A stretch of 64,000 nt of DNA, taken from positions 124,001 through 188,000 of the forward strand of contig CAXXFH010000004.1 in the NCBI GenBank assembly GCA_963677085.2, written 5' to 3'. Position 1 is the first letter of the stretch. Each line of letters starts with the position of its first letter. The translations under genes and the position numbers were made by a program. Below, piece by piece: positions 50,835 to 60,022 of the stretch. The stretch comes from G963677085 sp963677085 (GTDB lineage Bacteria > Planctomycetota > Planctomycetia > Pirellulales > Thermoguttaceae). Under the pieces are notes generated by a model. The model did not search any database. It was not told where the DNA came from and was given only the letters and a program-made list of their open reading frames with translations.

Positions 50835-51033
50835 CGCGAAGTATTACCGAGCAGAGGGATGAAGAGCTTGACGAGCCATCGGACGAATGAGCAACGCTAC
50901 CACAAATGGCGTCAGCATCGCTATTGAGCTTTGCCTATCGAAAAAACGGAGGGCGACCATCGGGAGCCCGGTTTCAAGGCGTTTGGTCTTTGTCCGCCCG
51001 TTCAACGAATACGCAAAAATCAATAACTCTAAA

Positions 51034-51720
51034 TTAACCGCCGTATCGTGCCACATCAAGCGGCCAGTAGCTCGGCACGGGGGCGTCGAGCGTCAACGGT
51101 TCGTGTCGTACCGGGTGGTCGACCACCAACCGTCGGGCATGCAACGCGATGCCCAACGGCCAACGACGCGGGCTGCCATACTTCCGATCCCCCACGATTG
51201 GATACCCATGATGGGCAAGCTGCAGGCGAATCTGATGTTTACGGCCGGTAATCGGGAGGACTTCAACGAGACTGTCGCCTTGAACCTGCAGTAAATGCCG
51301 GAAATGAAGCCGTGCCCGTTTGGCCCCGGGCAACCTCGGCCCCACAATGTGCATTCGCCGATGCCGCTCGTCTTGCCCCAGCCAGTCGTCCAACTCACCT
51401 TCGAGAGGGTAGAAATCTCCGCCGACCAGGGCCCAATACACCTTCTGCACTGTATGCTCGCGGAACTGTTCGGTCAGACGTCGGGCAGCCTTCGAAGTTC
51501 GCGCAAGCACGACGATCCCCGTCACGGGTGCATCCAACCGGCTAACGACCCCCAGGTATACTTTGCCCGGTTTGTCGTATTTCACCTTAATGTACCGCTT
51601 CGCCCGATCCAACAGCGTCTCAACCCCCTCGGGCGTGCCCATCGTGGCCAGCCCAGCAGGTTTCGACACGGCCAGCAGGTGGTTGTCTTCGTACAAGATT
51701 TCGAGGTCGTTTCGATCCAT
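51034..51720 (-). CDS. RluA-family pseudouridine synthase
   Basis: This encodes 228 residues. The catalytic motif is GVVSRLDAPVTGIVV with the nucleophile D63; the usual HRLD is SRLD here. Further family motifs are LLAVSKPAG, VQKVYWALV, LPITGRKHQIRLQLAHHGYP and VGDRKYG. It lacks the N-terminal S4 domain, like RluA/RluC-type short members. It would convert uridine to pseudouridine in rRNA or tRNA; the exact site cannot be told. It is divergently transcribed from the Maf gene across a 162-bp gap. Confidence 0.93.
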   Translation of the reverse strand: MDRNDLEILYEDNHLLAVSKPAGLATMGTPEGVETLLDRAKRYIKVKYDKPGKVYLGVVSRLDAPVTGIVVLARTSKAARRLTEQFREHTVQKVYWALVGGDFYPLEGELDDWLGQDERHRRMHIVGPRLPGAKRARLHFRHLLQVQGDSLVEVLPITGRKHQIRLQLAHHGYPIVGDRKYGSPRRWPLGIALHARRLVVDHPVRHEPLTLDAPVPSYWPLDVARYGG

Positions 51721-51802
51721 GTTGCCTACACCAAGATTGTGTCACGCTGCCAATCGCCGTGCCGTGCCGCAAGGTTGTCTTGCCGCGGTGCCATCTTGTA
51801 GG

Positions 51803-51832
51803 TTGTACTTCAGCAACCGCCCCGGCTACAAT
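51803..51832 (+). promoter_or_regulatory. Possible promoter of the Maf gene
   Basis: TTGTAC (51803-51808) and TACAAT (51827-51832) are separated by 18 bp in the divergent intergenic region. The predicted start is ~44 bases before the ATG at 51883. Confidence 0.5.
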
Positions 51833-51882
51833 CGGTCGGATCATCACGAAATGCTTCGGAACCCACAAAAGACTCTTTTTTC

Positions 51883-52473
51883 ATGCCCCATCAACCCTCC
51901 CGATTGATTTTGGCCAGCCGTTCCCCACGTCGGCGGGAGCTGCTGACAGCAGCCGGCTACCAATTCGCGGTCGTTCCACCTGCCGAGTCGGCCGAGTGCG
52001 GGCTGTGTAGCGGGGAGAATCCCGCCCAGCTCGTCGCACGGCTGGCTCGCCAGAAGGCGGCGGACGTCGCCCGACGTGTCGACAACGCCGTGATCCTCGG
52101 CTGCGACACGGTAGCCGAGTGCAACGGCCAGATCCTTGGCAAGCCGGAGGATGAAGCCCACGCTCGGCAAATGCTCGAAGCCCTGCGGGGACGCGAACAT
52201 CGGGTATTCAGCGGACTCTGTGTGTGGCCAGTCCCCAACGGCGAGCCGCTTTCTCGCGTGGCAACCACCACTCTGCGGATGGATCTCCTGAGCGACGAAC
52301 AGCTAGACGACTATTTGGCCAGCGGTCAATGGGAAGGCAAAGCAGGCGCTTTTGGCTACCAGGACCGTTTGGGATGGGTCCACGTACTCGAAGGTAGTGA
52401 GTCGAACGTCGTGGGATTGCCCATGGAATTGCTGGCCGACATGCTCGCCAGCCATCCAGCGGTCCAAGCCTGA
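51883..52473 (+). CDS. maf: Maf-like nucleoside triphosphate pyrophosphatase
   Basis: This encodes 196 residues, usual length for Maf. Motifs: N-terminal phosphate-binding LILASRSPRRRELL, the ILGCDTVAE motif with the conserved Asp, LGKPEDEAHARQML, GREHRVFSG, and C-terminal EGKAGAFGYQ and VVGLPMELL. Maf proteins hydrolyse non-canonical or modified NTPs (dTTP/UTP or m7GTP subfamilies) and were first linked to septum inhibition. No Shine-Dalgarno is visible; the ATG follows TCTTTTTTC. It is followed by a bidirectional terminator facing the HU gene. Confidence 0.95.
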   Translation: MPHQPSRLILASRSPRRRELLTAAGYQFAVVPPAESAECGLCSGENPAQLVARLARQKAADVARRVDNAVILGCDTVAECNGQILGKPEDEAHARQMLEALRGREHRVFSGLCVWPVPNGEPLSRVATTTLRMDLLSDEQLDDYLASGQWEGKAGAFGYQDRLGWVHVLEGSESNVVGLPMELLADMLASHPAVQA

Positions 52474-52496
52474 CAAGCACGGCGGATCGCCGGCGC

Positions 52497-52576
52497 AAAA
52501 AAAGGCCGCTCTCCAGCAACCACCTGAGTGCCCGTGGTGGGCATAGCGTCAGGCAATTGCAGTGAGCGGCTTTTTT
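52497..52576. terminator. Bidirectional terminator between Maf and HU genes
   Basis: An A-run followed by GCCGCTC (52497-52511) pairs with GAGCGGC followed by a T-run (52564-52576), so both convergent genes get a GC stem ending in U residues. The loop contains a second hairpin, TGCCC pairing with GGGCA at 52529-52543. Confidence 0.8.
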
Positions 52577-52594
52577 CGCCAATCAAGGTCTATT

Positions 52595-52918
52595 TCAGAC
52601 CATGTCCTTCAGCGCCTTCAGCGGTCGGACGGTCACCTTGTTGTAGGCCGGCCGAGCTTTGACATCCATCAACTCACCAGGTTTGAAGGGGTTGGGAACA
52701 CCCTTCTTGGCCGGTCGGGCCGGCACCTTCTTCTTCTGGATCTTGATCAATCCAGGAATCGCAAACGCACCGGGACCACGCGCGCCAAGATTCTTCTTGA
52801 CTTCCGCGCTCAACGCATCGAGAACGGCGGCCACCTGCTTCTTCGTCAGGTCCGTAGCGTTAGCGACGTTGGTTAGGATCTCGGTCTTGGTAGGGGGCTT
52901 CTTCGCTGCTTTGGCCAT
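52595..52918 (-). CDS. HU-family DNA-binding protein
   Basis: This encodes 107 residues of the HU/IHF fold: N-terminal basic KAAKKPPTKTEILTNVANA, helices around LTKKQVAAVLDALSAEV, then the beta-arm region GAFAIPGLIKIQKKK and a Lys/Pro-rich PARPAKKGVPNPFKPGE. It is slightly longer than the ~90-residue E. coli HU and of the planctomycete type. GGAGG lies 9 bases upstream of the ATG, a strong ribosome site that fits high expression. It compacts and bends DNA. Confidence 0.93.
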   Translation of the reverse strand: MAKAAKKPPTKTEILTNVANATDLTKKQVAAVLDALSAEVKKNLGARGPGAFAIPGLIKIQKKKVPARPAKKGVPNPFKPGELMDVKARPAYNKVTVRPLKALKDMV

Positions 52919-53357
52919 AATGGCTACCCTCCATGAGAGGTTACAGAAGATACGACAAATTGTCCGTCCGCCAATGTGGACGCGATGATTAGAGTGATTT
53001 TATCGAGAAATGCAAGACGAGAAACGCAGAAAACCCTTGAAAAAAAGGGAAAAACCTTGTTTTGAGACGATTTTCCCCGGTCTTTTTGCCGTTTGGGACG
53101 TTTCACACGGGTCAGAAGGCGGTTTTGCTAGGTTTTTCTCGCCGCCGGTTCCGATTCCGCCGGCTGATAGATCACGTTGCGTCCATCAGGCGATATTCGT
53201 CACAGCGGAAATTTCTGGGAGCATTTTTTTCGTAACTTTACTCCTATAATTATGCAGGCAAACTCCGGCCATGCTGAGGGCGACAAAATACCCCACAATG
53301 GGTAAAACGCGAAAAGTCGGGTAATCCGCGGTAGTGCTCCGGCGTAAACAAGCGGTC

Positions 53358-53386
53358 TTGCCCGGCCGGAACGATACCCCTAAGAT
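53358..53386 (+). promoter_or_regulatory. Possible promoter of the large PQQ gene
   Basis: TTGCCC (53358-53363) and TAAGAT (53381-53386) are separated by 17 bp. A start near 53393 would leave a ~265-base leader before the ATG at 53660. Confidence 0.4.
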
Positions 53387-53565
53387 ATTTCGTTGTAAAA
53401 GCTTACGATTTACTTAGGAGGGCTATTGGAACCAGGACAGAGCCGGAAAGCTACACTGATGCAGCACAGACAAGAAGGTTCGCCAGTTTGGATCCATGGC
53501 ACCTTAATCCTGTGACGCTGCTTGAAGCTTTGAACTTATCGAGGCTACAAGCATACTAAAGGAAT

Positions 53566-53634
53566 GCGGTACACGCGTTGCGGCAACAATGGGGAATCAT
53601 TCGGCTCTCCATTGTCCTGCGGTCGGGGTACCGC
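53566..53634 (+). promoter_or_regulatory. Structured 5' leader with two nested stems
   Basis: GCGGTAC (53566-53572) pairs perfectly with GTACCGC (53628-53634), and inside it ACAATGG (53586-53592) pairs perfectly with CCATTGT (53609-53615). The stems are separated by a nearly symmetric 13/12-base internal loop, and the structure ends 25 bases before the start codon. It resembles a cis-regulatory RNA or protein-binding leader; no known riboswitch class is recognised. Confidence 0.5.
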
Positions 53635-53659
53635 GTTTCGGACAAGAGAGGCTTCTGCC

Positions 53660-56600
53660 ATGAATTCCCATTGGAGACGGATTCTCCCATTCGCCGCCGG
53701 CTTGCTCACGGTTGTTGGCTACGTGGCCTGTCCAGGGCCAACGTACGGCCAGTTCCAAATTCAGGCTGCGGTTCCCCAGGTCGACGACAACTCTCGCCCA
53801 GACCTAGGGCAGAACATTTTCACGCCCCCCCCACGTGAGCTGATCCGCCGTCTCGCCAATGCTCGTTACCTCGTTGAGCAGCAACGCTATGTCGAGGCCG
53901 CCCGGCTGTTGGGAAGTCTCCTGTTGGACCCCGACGATGCGGGAGGTCCGGAGGAAGACTACTTCTTCCAACCCGATCGGAAAAACTCCCCGCAACTGCA
54001 CCGCAGCCTGAAGAGCGAAGCGTTGCTGTTGATCGGGTCGATGCCGCGTGCAGGTCGCGCGGCTTACGAGTTGGAATTCGGGCATCGCGCCCGCCGGCTC
54101 CTCGACGAAGCACTTTCCGAAGGCAATCCCGCCAAGCTGGCCAAGGTCTCGCGGTGTTTCTTCCACACCGAAGCGGGCTACGAAGCCACGATGCTCTTGG
54201 GGTTGTATCACCTCGACCAAGGGCGGCCCTTGGCTGCAGCACTGACGTTGCGCCACTTGCGCGACGACGCGTCGAATGTCGACCGTTTTGAGCCCACGCT
54301 TTCTTTGGCGATGGCCACGGGCTGGCTCCAGACGGGTGTGCCCGACCAAGCGGAAGAAGCCTTGCAGGAACTCAAGACGCGGCAGCCCGACATTTCCACC
54401 ACGTTGGCGGGTAAAACGGTTCGCCTCTTCGACAATCGCAGCGGCCACGTCGCCCGACTGCTGAGCATCGTGGGCACGTTGGGCCCAAGAGAGCCAACCG
54501 AAGCCGACCGGTGGACCATGTTCGGTGGCAGCCCCACGCGCAATGCTTCGGCAGCCGGCGGTGCTCCCCTGCTGAACATGCGCTGGCGCGTCCCGGCCAC
54601 GGACGACCCGCTTCTGGAAGGTGTCGTGCAACGCATTGTCCACGAAAACGACGCCCAAGGCACATTGGCCATTCCGGTGCTGCATCCGCTGGCCGTGGGC
54701 AACGTCGTCCTGATGCGCACGGCAACCAACCTGTTGGCCGTTGATTTTTCGAGCGGAAAACGCCTCTGGGAAGTTCCTGTCGACGAGCAATTCGAGTACT
54801 GGCGCGGCAATCTTCAGCAGAACAAATCGGTTCAGAAGGACCTGCGCCAACTTGAAGGGGCCATCACCTTCCGCCTCATGCACGACACCACCTACGGTGG
54901 CCTGAGCAGCAACGGCAAGCTTGTCTTCAGCATCGAAGACCTCAAACTGGGATTGGGCGACCAGCTAACCAGCAACGTTCGTCGGCAGGTACTCATCGGA
55001 GGACAACCGCAAGGCAAAACGTATCATACCCCGTGCAACCGGCTGGCTGCCCACGATATTCATACAGGCAAACTGCGGTGGCACTTGGGTGGGCCGGCCG
55101 ACCAGTTCGCCCTGCGGCAATCCGAAACGTTTTTCCTTGGACCTCCGCTGCCCCTGATGGGCCGGCTCTACGTGCTGGGTGAAACCAAGGGCGAAGTACG
55201 GGTTATTTCGCTCGACGCCGCCACGGGTGATGAACTCTGGTCGCAACAGCTTTGCATGGGTTCTACGCCGTCTCGATACAACAACGATAACGACTCCGTG
55301 AGTCCGCTGCGGCGAGCGGCCGGCAGTTCACCATCGTATGCCGACGGGATTCTCGTGTGCCCCACTGGCAGTGGAGCCGTTATCGCCGTCGACCTCGCCA
55401 CCCGCTCGCTGCTTTGGGCCTATCGCTACGAACGCACCAACGAACAACTAATTCAGCAGCAACTCAACGTGATGCTTTCCGGCAGTGCCTCGTCGCAAGG
55501 AAAGACCGGCATTTGGCAGGGCAATGTCGCCACGATCGCCGAGGGATGTGTTCTACTTACCCCCGTCGACTCCGACGGCCTGCACTGCCTCGACCTGATC
55601 GACGGAAAACCGCTTTGGAAGCGACCGCTTCCGCAGGAAAACCGCCTGTATCTGGCCTGCGTACACCAGGGCAAAGCGATCGTGGTGGGCAACGAAAACG
55701 TTCAGGCCTGGCACCTGAAAAAACTCGACGAAACGGGCTTTCCCAAGCCGGCCTGGAATGGTAAGGCGATCGCCTTGCCCGAAGGAGCTGCCCCCAGCGG
55801 CCGCGGGTTCCTCAGCGGTAACACCTACTTCCTCCCTTTGAACTCCGCCGAAGTATTGGGGATCGATCTCACGGCGGGAGAAATCACCCATCGCGCGAAG
55901 TCGCGCAAGGGGCAGGTCCCGGGAAACCTGATCTGCTACCAAGGCAAGGTGATTTCGCAAGGCGTGGGAGAACTAGAAACCTTTTATCAACTCGATACCG
56001 CTCGGGTCGAAGTCCAGCGACGTCTGGCAGCCAATCCCACGGACCCGGAAGCCTTGGCCTTGCAGGGTGAGATTCTCTGCGACGACAGCAAGCTTGCCGA
56101 AGGAATCGACCACTTTCGGCGTTCCTTTGCAGCCCTCGACGATCCACGCACGAAAAGCCTACTGCGCGACGCCCTACTCGAAGGGCTTCGACGACAATTC
56201 ACCCTCTATCGCGATCGCACCGACGAAATCGAACCGCTGCTGGAGGACCCCAGCCAACGCGTGGTCTATCTGCGGCTGATGGCCGAAGGGTTACGTGAAT
56301 CGCGAGAATGGGTAGCCGCCTTTGAGCATTGCCTGAAACTCGCCGAGCTCGACGACACCCGGCCCATGGAGCCGATCGACAAAGTCTATTCCGTGCGGTT
56401 GGATCGCTGGGTCCAATCCCAGATAGCCGGACTGCGTCGCGAGGCAGACGGCGAAGCGGTGAAGGTCATCGACCAAACGATCCAACAGCAATTAGCAGCC
56501 TCGCTTAGCACCAACGGCCCCGATGCGCTACGACGCTTCGTCGAACGCTTTGGCACCCACCCTCAGGCAACCGAAGCCCGGCAGGTACTCGCCAAACGAT

Positions 56601-58606
56601 TGCGTCAGGAAGGACGATTGTTGCAGGCCGAAATGGTGTTAACCTCCCTGCAACAGTCGAACGATCCAACGGTCGCGGGTCGTGCGGTCGCCGAATTGGC
56701 CTCGCTGCTTCGCGAAACCGACCGACCGGACGATGCGGCCTATTGCTACGGCAGGCTCCGCGACGAATTTGCCGACGTCGAAGTTGCCGACGGCAAGACG
56801 GGCCGCCAGTTCGTCGAAGATCTTGACGACGACCTCGTGGCCCAGGCAATGGACACCTCCGATCCGTGGCCCGTCGGCAAAGTTGAAAAGGGACCCCACA
56901 AGACCACAACAACAAACAGCCAACACTACAACCGCTACGCCCTGACCTGTCGCGGAAACACGGGGCCGTTCTTCGACGGCCACTGCTTGCGGGTCGATCG
57001 TAATCGACGACTTCTGGTCGCCTACGACCGGCTGGGCCATCAAAAATGGGAACTGTCGCTCGCGGAACCGAACTCCACCAACCAGTTCTTCAACTACTTC
57101 AACTACAGCAAGAATCGCGTTCAGGTTCAAGGCCACCTGCTAATCCTTCCCGTCGGTTACAAGCTGATCGCCATCGACACGTTGGGTAGCCACGAGTCGC
57201 CATCGCCCCGGGTTGTCTGGTCGCAGGACCTGACCGACTCGACGGCCGATCTCAACTCGCGACTGGCCATCCAGATCGGCAACCTCCCGTGGCAACTCCA
57301 GCAATTCCAACTCGCGCGACGCGGTTATCAGACCAACGAAATCGGTCCACTCACCAATCACTACGTCTGTTTTCAGCGTTACCGAAATCTGGTCGTGGTC
57401 GATCCGCTTACGGGCCAAACGCTTTGGAGCCGAACCGGTATGGCCCCGGGTAGCCTTTTGTTTGGTGACGACCAATCGATCTGCAGCATGGATGGCGACG
57501 GCCACGATATCTTGGTATATCGCGCCCTCGACGGCGAACTGATAACCACGGCCACCCTTCCCGATCTGCAAAACCGGCAAACGCTACCCGACGGAACCGA
57601 GCAAATTACCTCGATCCCCGTACGCCAAGCACATTTAACGAGCGTGGGTAGCCGGCTGGTGCTATGGTACCTCACCGGGGGTAAACGACAGCTTCGGGTG
57701 TTCGATCCGCACGAGAACAAGTTCGTTTGGCCTGACCGTGAATTCAGCGCCGAGGCGCAAACCTGCCTACTCGAGGACGACGCCCTGGGCGTGTTCGAGC
57801 CCGACGGCCGTTTCGTCCTCTTCGACCTGCACGACGGCCGCATCATCGTGGAAAAGCAACTCGAGCCCGAAGAAGACCTCGCCCGAGTACACCTTCTGCG
57901 CAGCGATGATCTCTATGTGCTGGTCACCGGCCAGCGAAACAATCCCCAACCCAACGTTCAGATCTCGATGCAACAACTGCCGGGCATGCGGAGCTACCCG
58001 ATCTACAAGGGTCGGGTATACGCTTTCCACCGCGACGGCCAAACCGCCTGGCCGCAGCCTGTGGAAATCGAAAATCAGCAGGTACTCCTGACGCAACCGG
58101 ATCGGCTACCCGTGATCACCTTCGCTTCGCAGATCTACGACCGGAGCAAACAGGGAACCCAACGTTATCGTGTCACGGTTCTTTGCATCGACAAACGGAC
58201 AGGCAAGGTCGTGTTTGGCGACGATCCAAAGGAAGACTCTTTCACCAACTCGACCATCACCCTCGACCTTAACGGCGATCCCAAGGCCCATACGGTGGCC
58301 ATTGCCACGACACGAGACCGGGCGAGTCTGTTGTTTACCGACCGGCCCGAAAACTCTTCGGCCGACGACGAGTCGGACGAAACCGATAACGTGTCGTCTG
58401 ACGGCTCTTCGGCCAAGCACGATAACCCGAATTCCGACAAGGCACAGGCCGGCATCGCCAAGGCATTGCTCAAAGCGGTGGGCAAAGCCATCACTCCCCG
58501 GGAAGAGGTCCCAAAAGAGAAAACGATGCAGGAAGAGGAAGAGAAAGAGGAGGAGATTGAGGCTGAAGAATTTATCGAACAACCGCTAGAGCAACTGGTC
58601 GAGTAA
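53660..58606 (+). CDS. Giant secreted PQQ-repeat beta-propeller protein
   Basis: This encodes 1648 residues from the ATG at 53660, chosen because GAGAGG lies 8 bases upstream and a signal peptide follows (RRILPFAAGLLTVVGYVACP). The frame extends back to 53564, but that part encodes the leader hairpins. Residues ~50-270 are TPR-like helices (LANARYLVEQQRYVEAARLL). Two propeller regions follow (~290-760 and ~1080-1560) with PQQ/WD40-type blades (AVDFSSGKRLWEVP, VVDPLTGQTLWSR). A second TPR-like helical segment separates them. The C-terminus is a low-complexity acidic tail of Glu/Lys. Catalytic residues of quinoprotein dehydrogenases are not visible; binding or scaffold function is more likely. 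It precedes a squalene-cyclase-fold gene and the MoxR cluster. Confidence 0.85.
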   Translation: MNSHWRRILPFAAGLLTVVGYVACPGPTYGQFQIQAAVPQVDDNSRPDLGQNIFTPPPRELIRRLANARYLVEQQRYVEAARLLGSLLLDPDDAGGPEEDYFFQPDRKNSPQLHRSLKSEALLLIGSMPRAGRAAYELEFGHRARRLLDEALSEGNPAKLAKVSRCFFHTEAGYEATMLLGLYHLDQGRPLAAALTLRHLRDDASNVDRFEPTLSLAMATGWLQTGVPDQAEEALQELKTRQPDISTTLAGKTVRLFDNRSGHVARLLSIVGTLGPREPTEADRWTMFGGSPTRNASAAGGAPLLNMRWRVPATDDPLLEGVVQRIVHENDAQGTLAIPVLHPLAVGNVVLMRTATNLLAVDFSSGKRLWEVPVDEQFEYWRGNLQQNKSVQKDLRQLEGAITFRLMHDTTYGGLSSNGKLVFSIEDLKLGLGDQLTSNVRRQVLIGGQPQGKTYHTPCNRLAAHDIHTGKLRWHLGGPADQFALRQSETFFLGPPLPLMGRLYVLGETKGEVRVISLDAATGDELWSQQLCMGSTPSRYNNDNDSVSPLRRAAGSSPSYADGILVCPTGSGAVIAVDLATRSLLWAYRYERTNEQLIQQQLNVMLSGSASSQGKTGIWQGNVATIAEGCVLLTPVDSDGLHCLDLIDGKPLWKRPLPQENRLYLACVHQGKAIVVGNENVQAWHLKKLDETGFPKPAWNGKAIALPEGAAPSGRGFLSGNTYFLPLNSAEVLGIDLTAGEITHRAKSRKGQVPGNLICYQGKVISQGVGELETFYQLDTARVEVQRRLAANPTDPEALALQGEILCDDSKLAEGIDHFRRSFAALDDPRTKSLLRDALLEGLRRQFTLYRDRTDEIEPLLEDPSQRVVYLRLMAEGLRESREWVAAFEHCLKLAELDDTRPMEPIDKVYSVRLDRWVQSQIAGLRREADGEAVKVIDQTIQQQLAASLSTNGPDALRRFVERFGTHPQATEARQVLAKRLRQEGRLLQAEMVLTSLQQSNDPTVAGRAVAELASLLRETDRPDDAAYCYGRLRDEFADVEVADGKTGRQFVEDLDDDLVAQAMDTSDPWPVGKVEKGPHKTTTTNSQHYNRYALTCRGNTGPFFDGHCLRVDRNRRLLVAYDRLGHQKWELSLAEPNSTNQFFNYFNYSKNRVQVQGHLLILPVGYKLIAIDTLGSHESPSPRVVWSQDLTDSTADLNSRLAIQIGNLPWQLQQFQLARRGYQTNEIGPLTNHYVCFQRYRNLVVVDPLTGQTLWSRTGMAPGSLLFGDDQSICSMDGDGHDILVYRALDGELITTATLPDLQNRQTLPDGTEQITSIPVRQAHLTSVGSRLVLWYLTGGKRQLRVFDPHENKFVWPDREFSAEAQTCLLEDDALGVFEPDGRFVLFDLHDGRIIVEKQLEPEEDLARVHLLRSDDLYVLVTGQRNNPQPNVQISMQQLPGMRSYPIYKGRVYAFHRDGQTAWPQPVEIENQQVLLTQPDRLPVITFASQIYDRSKQGTQRYRVTVLCIDKRTGKVVFGDDPKEDSFTNSTITLDLNGDPKAHTVAIATTRDRASLLFTDRPENSSADDESDETDNVSSDGSSAKHDNPNSDKAQAGIAKALLKAVGKAITPREEVPKEKTMQEEEEKEEEIEAEEFIEQPLEQLVE

Positions 58607-58696
58607 CTTGCGGCCGCCGGTCAAAAGCAGGTACCGACCACGACCTTCACGGTTTTTGCGGCACACAACATTCTCGTCTGAGGACGGCCCGAAAAG

Positions 58697-58765
58697 TAAC
58701 TTACCGTTTTCCAAGGCGAAGCCCGAGGGCCGTCGCGAAGCACGGCCCGGCGAATCGGCAAGTTA
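58697..58765 (+). promoter_or_regulatory. Nested hairpins upstream of the 58801 gene
   Basis: TAACTTACCG (58697-58706) pairs with CGGCAAGTTA (58756-58765, one mismatch) and encloses GGGCCGT (58727-58733) pairing perfectly with ACGGCCC (58742-58748). The structure lies 35 bases before the next start codon, in the 194-bp gap after the PQQ gene. Confidence 0.45.
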
Positions 58766-58800
58766 TTTGTCGGCCGATCCCAAAACAAATCGGAAACTCC

Positions 58801-59979
58801 ATGAGTAGCGTTTACCGTCGTTCCCGAGGGCCACGGCAGCAACAGCCGTGTGCTATCTGTCCCGTCGCACCCGAGGTTGTCGCAGACGACCACGATGCGT
58901 TACGTGGCAGTGGTGTGCGTTGCAGCGACCAACAGGGCACCAGCCTGCCGAGCAGGGCGCTGGTAGTGGGTCTGCTCCTGGGGGTGCTATTCAGCCTGCT
59001 ACCCAATCGCGGCACGGCCGACGAACTCAATCGGGCCGAGGTCCGCCGGGTAACCGCCAAGGGACTCGACTGGCTGGCCAGCCGGCAGACTCGGGCGGGA
59101 AGTTGGTCGGCCAACGGCAACCGTTATCCTGCCGCCATGACGGCGTTGTCCGGCATCGCGCTGCTTTGCGAGGGCTCCACTACGACGCAAGGCAAATACA
59201 GCAAAAACCTCCAGCAAGCGGTCGATTATCTGGTGGGCCAAAGCCGCAGCAACGGCCTGATCGGCGACCCCACGCGCGACGATCGTTACACCTACGGCCA
59301 CGGCTTCTCGATGCTCTTCCTCTCCCAGGTTCTCGGCGAGGAAGAAGACGCCGAACGCCGCGAACAATTGATCGACGTGCTCACCCGGGCTGTCGTCTTT
59401 ACCGGCCGTGCACAAACCGATGCCGGGGGCTGGGGCTACGTGAGCGCCAAAGATGGCAACGACTTCGACGAGGGTTCGACCACGATTACCCAAGTGCAAG
59501 GCCTGCGAGGCTGTCGCAACGCGGGCATTCCGGTCCCCAAAGAAATCATCGACAAGGCCATTACCTACATCAAAGAAGGCACCGGCCCCGACGGCGGCGT
59601 GCGTTACAGCTCGCGAAGTGGTGGAGGCGGGCGCCCGGCCATAACGGCCGCGGCCATCGCCTGCCTGTATAACGCCGGCGACTACGACAGCGAGTACGTA
59701 CCCCGCATTCTCAAGTACTGCCAAGACAAGTTGGCCAATATCTCCAACTCTGGCTTCGGCCACTGGCACTACGCCCATTACTACTACTCCCAGGTGATGT
59801 ACCGCGAAGGCAACACAACCTGGGAAGGCTATCGCGACAAGATCTACGCCAAAATCGTCTCGGAAGCAAGTCCCGACGGTTCCTGGACTCAAGGCTATAT
59901 CGGGGCCGTGTACACCACGGCAATTAACCTGACGGTACTGCAACTGGAAAATGCCGCACTGCCGATTTATCAGCAGTAG
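58801..59979 (+). CDS. Secreted squalene-cyclase-fold (prenyltransferase-repeat) protein
   Basis: This encodes 392 residues from the ATG at 58801; the first ~48 residues look atypical and the functional start may be later. A hydrophobic export segment lies at ~53-72 (ALVVGLLLGVLFSLLP). Residues ~85-385 are alpha/alpha-toroid repeats of the prenyltransferase/squalene-oxidase type (GLDWLASRQTRAGSW, GWGYVSAKDG, PDGGVRYSS, PDGSWTQGYIGAVYTTA). No cyclase DxDD motif is visible, so enzyme activity is unlikely. It is a shorter relative of the protein at 36725-38437 and lies between the PQQ gene and the MoxR gene. A CTAGAG-type repeat covers its stop codon. Confidence 0.85.
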   Translation: MSSVYRRSRGPRQQQPCAICPVAPEVVADDHDALRGSGVRCSDQQGTSLPSRALVVGLLLGVLFSLLPNRGTADELNRAEVRRVTAKGLDWLASRQTRAGSWSANGNRYPAAMTALSGIALLCEGSTTTQGKYSKNLQQAVDYLVGQSRSNGLIGDPTRDDRYTYGHGFSMLFLSQVLGEEEDAERREQLIDVLTRAVVFTGRAQTDAGGWGYVSAKDGNDFDEGSTTITQVQGLRGCRNAGIPVPKEIIDKAITYIKEGTGPDGGVRYSSRSGGGGRPAITAAAIACLYNAGDYDSEYVPRILKYCQDKLANISNSGFGHWHYAHYYYSQVMYREGNTTWEGYRDKIYAKIVSEASPDGSWTQGYIGAVYTTAINLTVLQLENAALPIYQQ

Positions 59980-60003
59980 AGGCTAAGACCTAGATGCTAG
60001 GGT
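59977..60003. repeat. CTAGAG-type degenerate repeat (copy d)
   Basis: TAGAGGCTAAGACCTAGATG and following CTAGGGT begin with the stop codon of the preceding gene. This is the same degenerate unit as copies a-c more than 18 kb away. Confidence 0.55.
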
Positions 60004-60022
60004 CTATTGCGTCCTGCATTGC

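Larger units (their letters stand above)
52919..53659. other. Long non-coding region upstream of the 53.7-kb PQQ gene
   Basis: No convincing gene is seen in ~740 bp; a 79-codon frame at 53010-53249 has no ribosome site or recognisable product. The left part is AT-rich and holds the HU promoter area. A perfect TATAAT occurs at 53245-53250, but with no good -35. The right part holds a promoter candidate (53358-53386) and a structured leader (53566-53634). Confidence 0.5.

Noticed and set aside
50844..51059. 71-codon minus-strand frame between kinase and RluA genes
   Set aside because: It overlaps the end of the RluA-type gene and the upstream region of the kinase, with no ribosome site and no recognisable family.
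53010..53249. 79-codon plus-strand frame upstream of the PQQ gene
   Set aside because: No ribosome site and no recognisable domain; composition does not look coding. Treated as non-coding.
53245..53250. Perfect TATAAT as promoter of the PQQ gene
   Set aside because: No acceptable -35 at 16-18 bp, and it would make a leader of ~400 bases. The element at 53358-53386 is somewhat better placed.
53281..53450. c-di-GMP-type riboswitch suggested by CCGGCGTAAAC
   Set aside because: The conserved core and pairing arrangement of the known class are absent; only a short chance resemblance.
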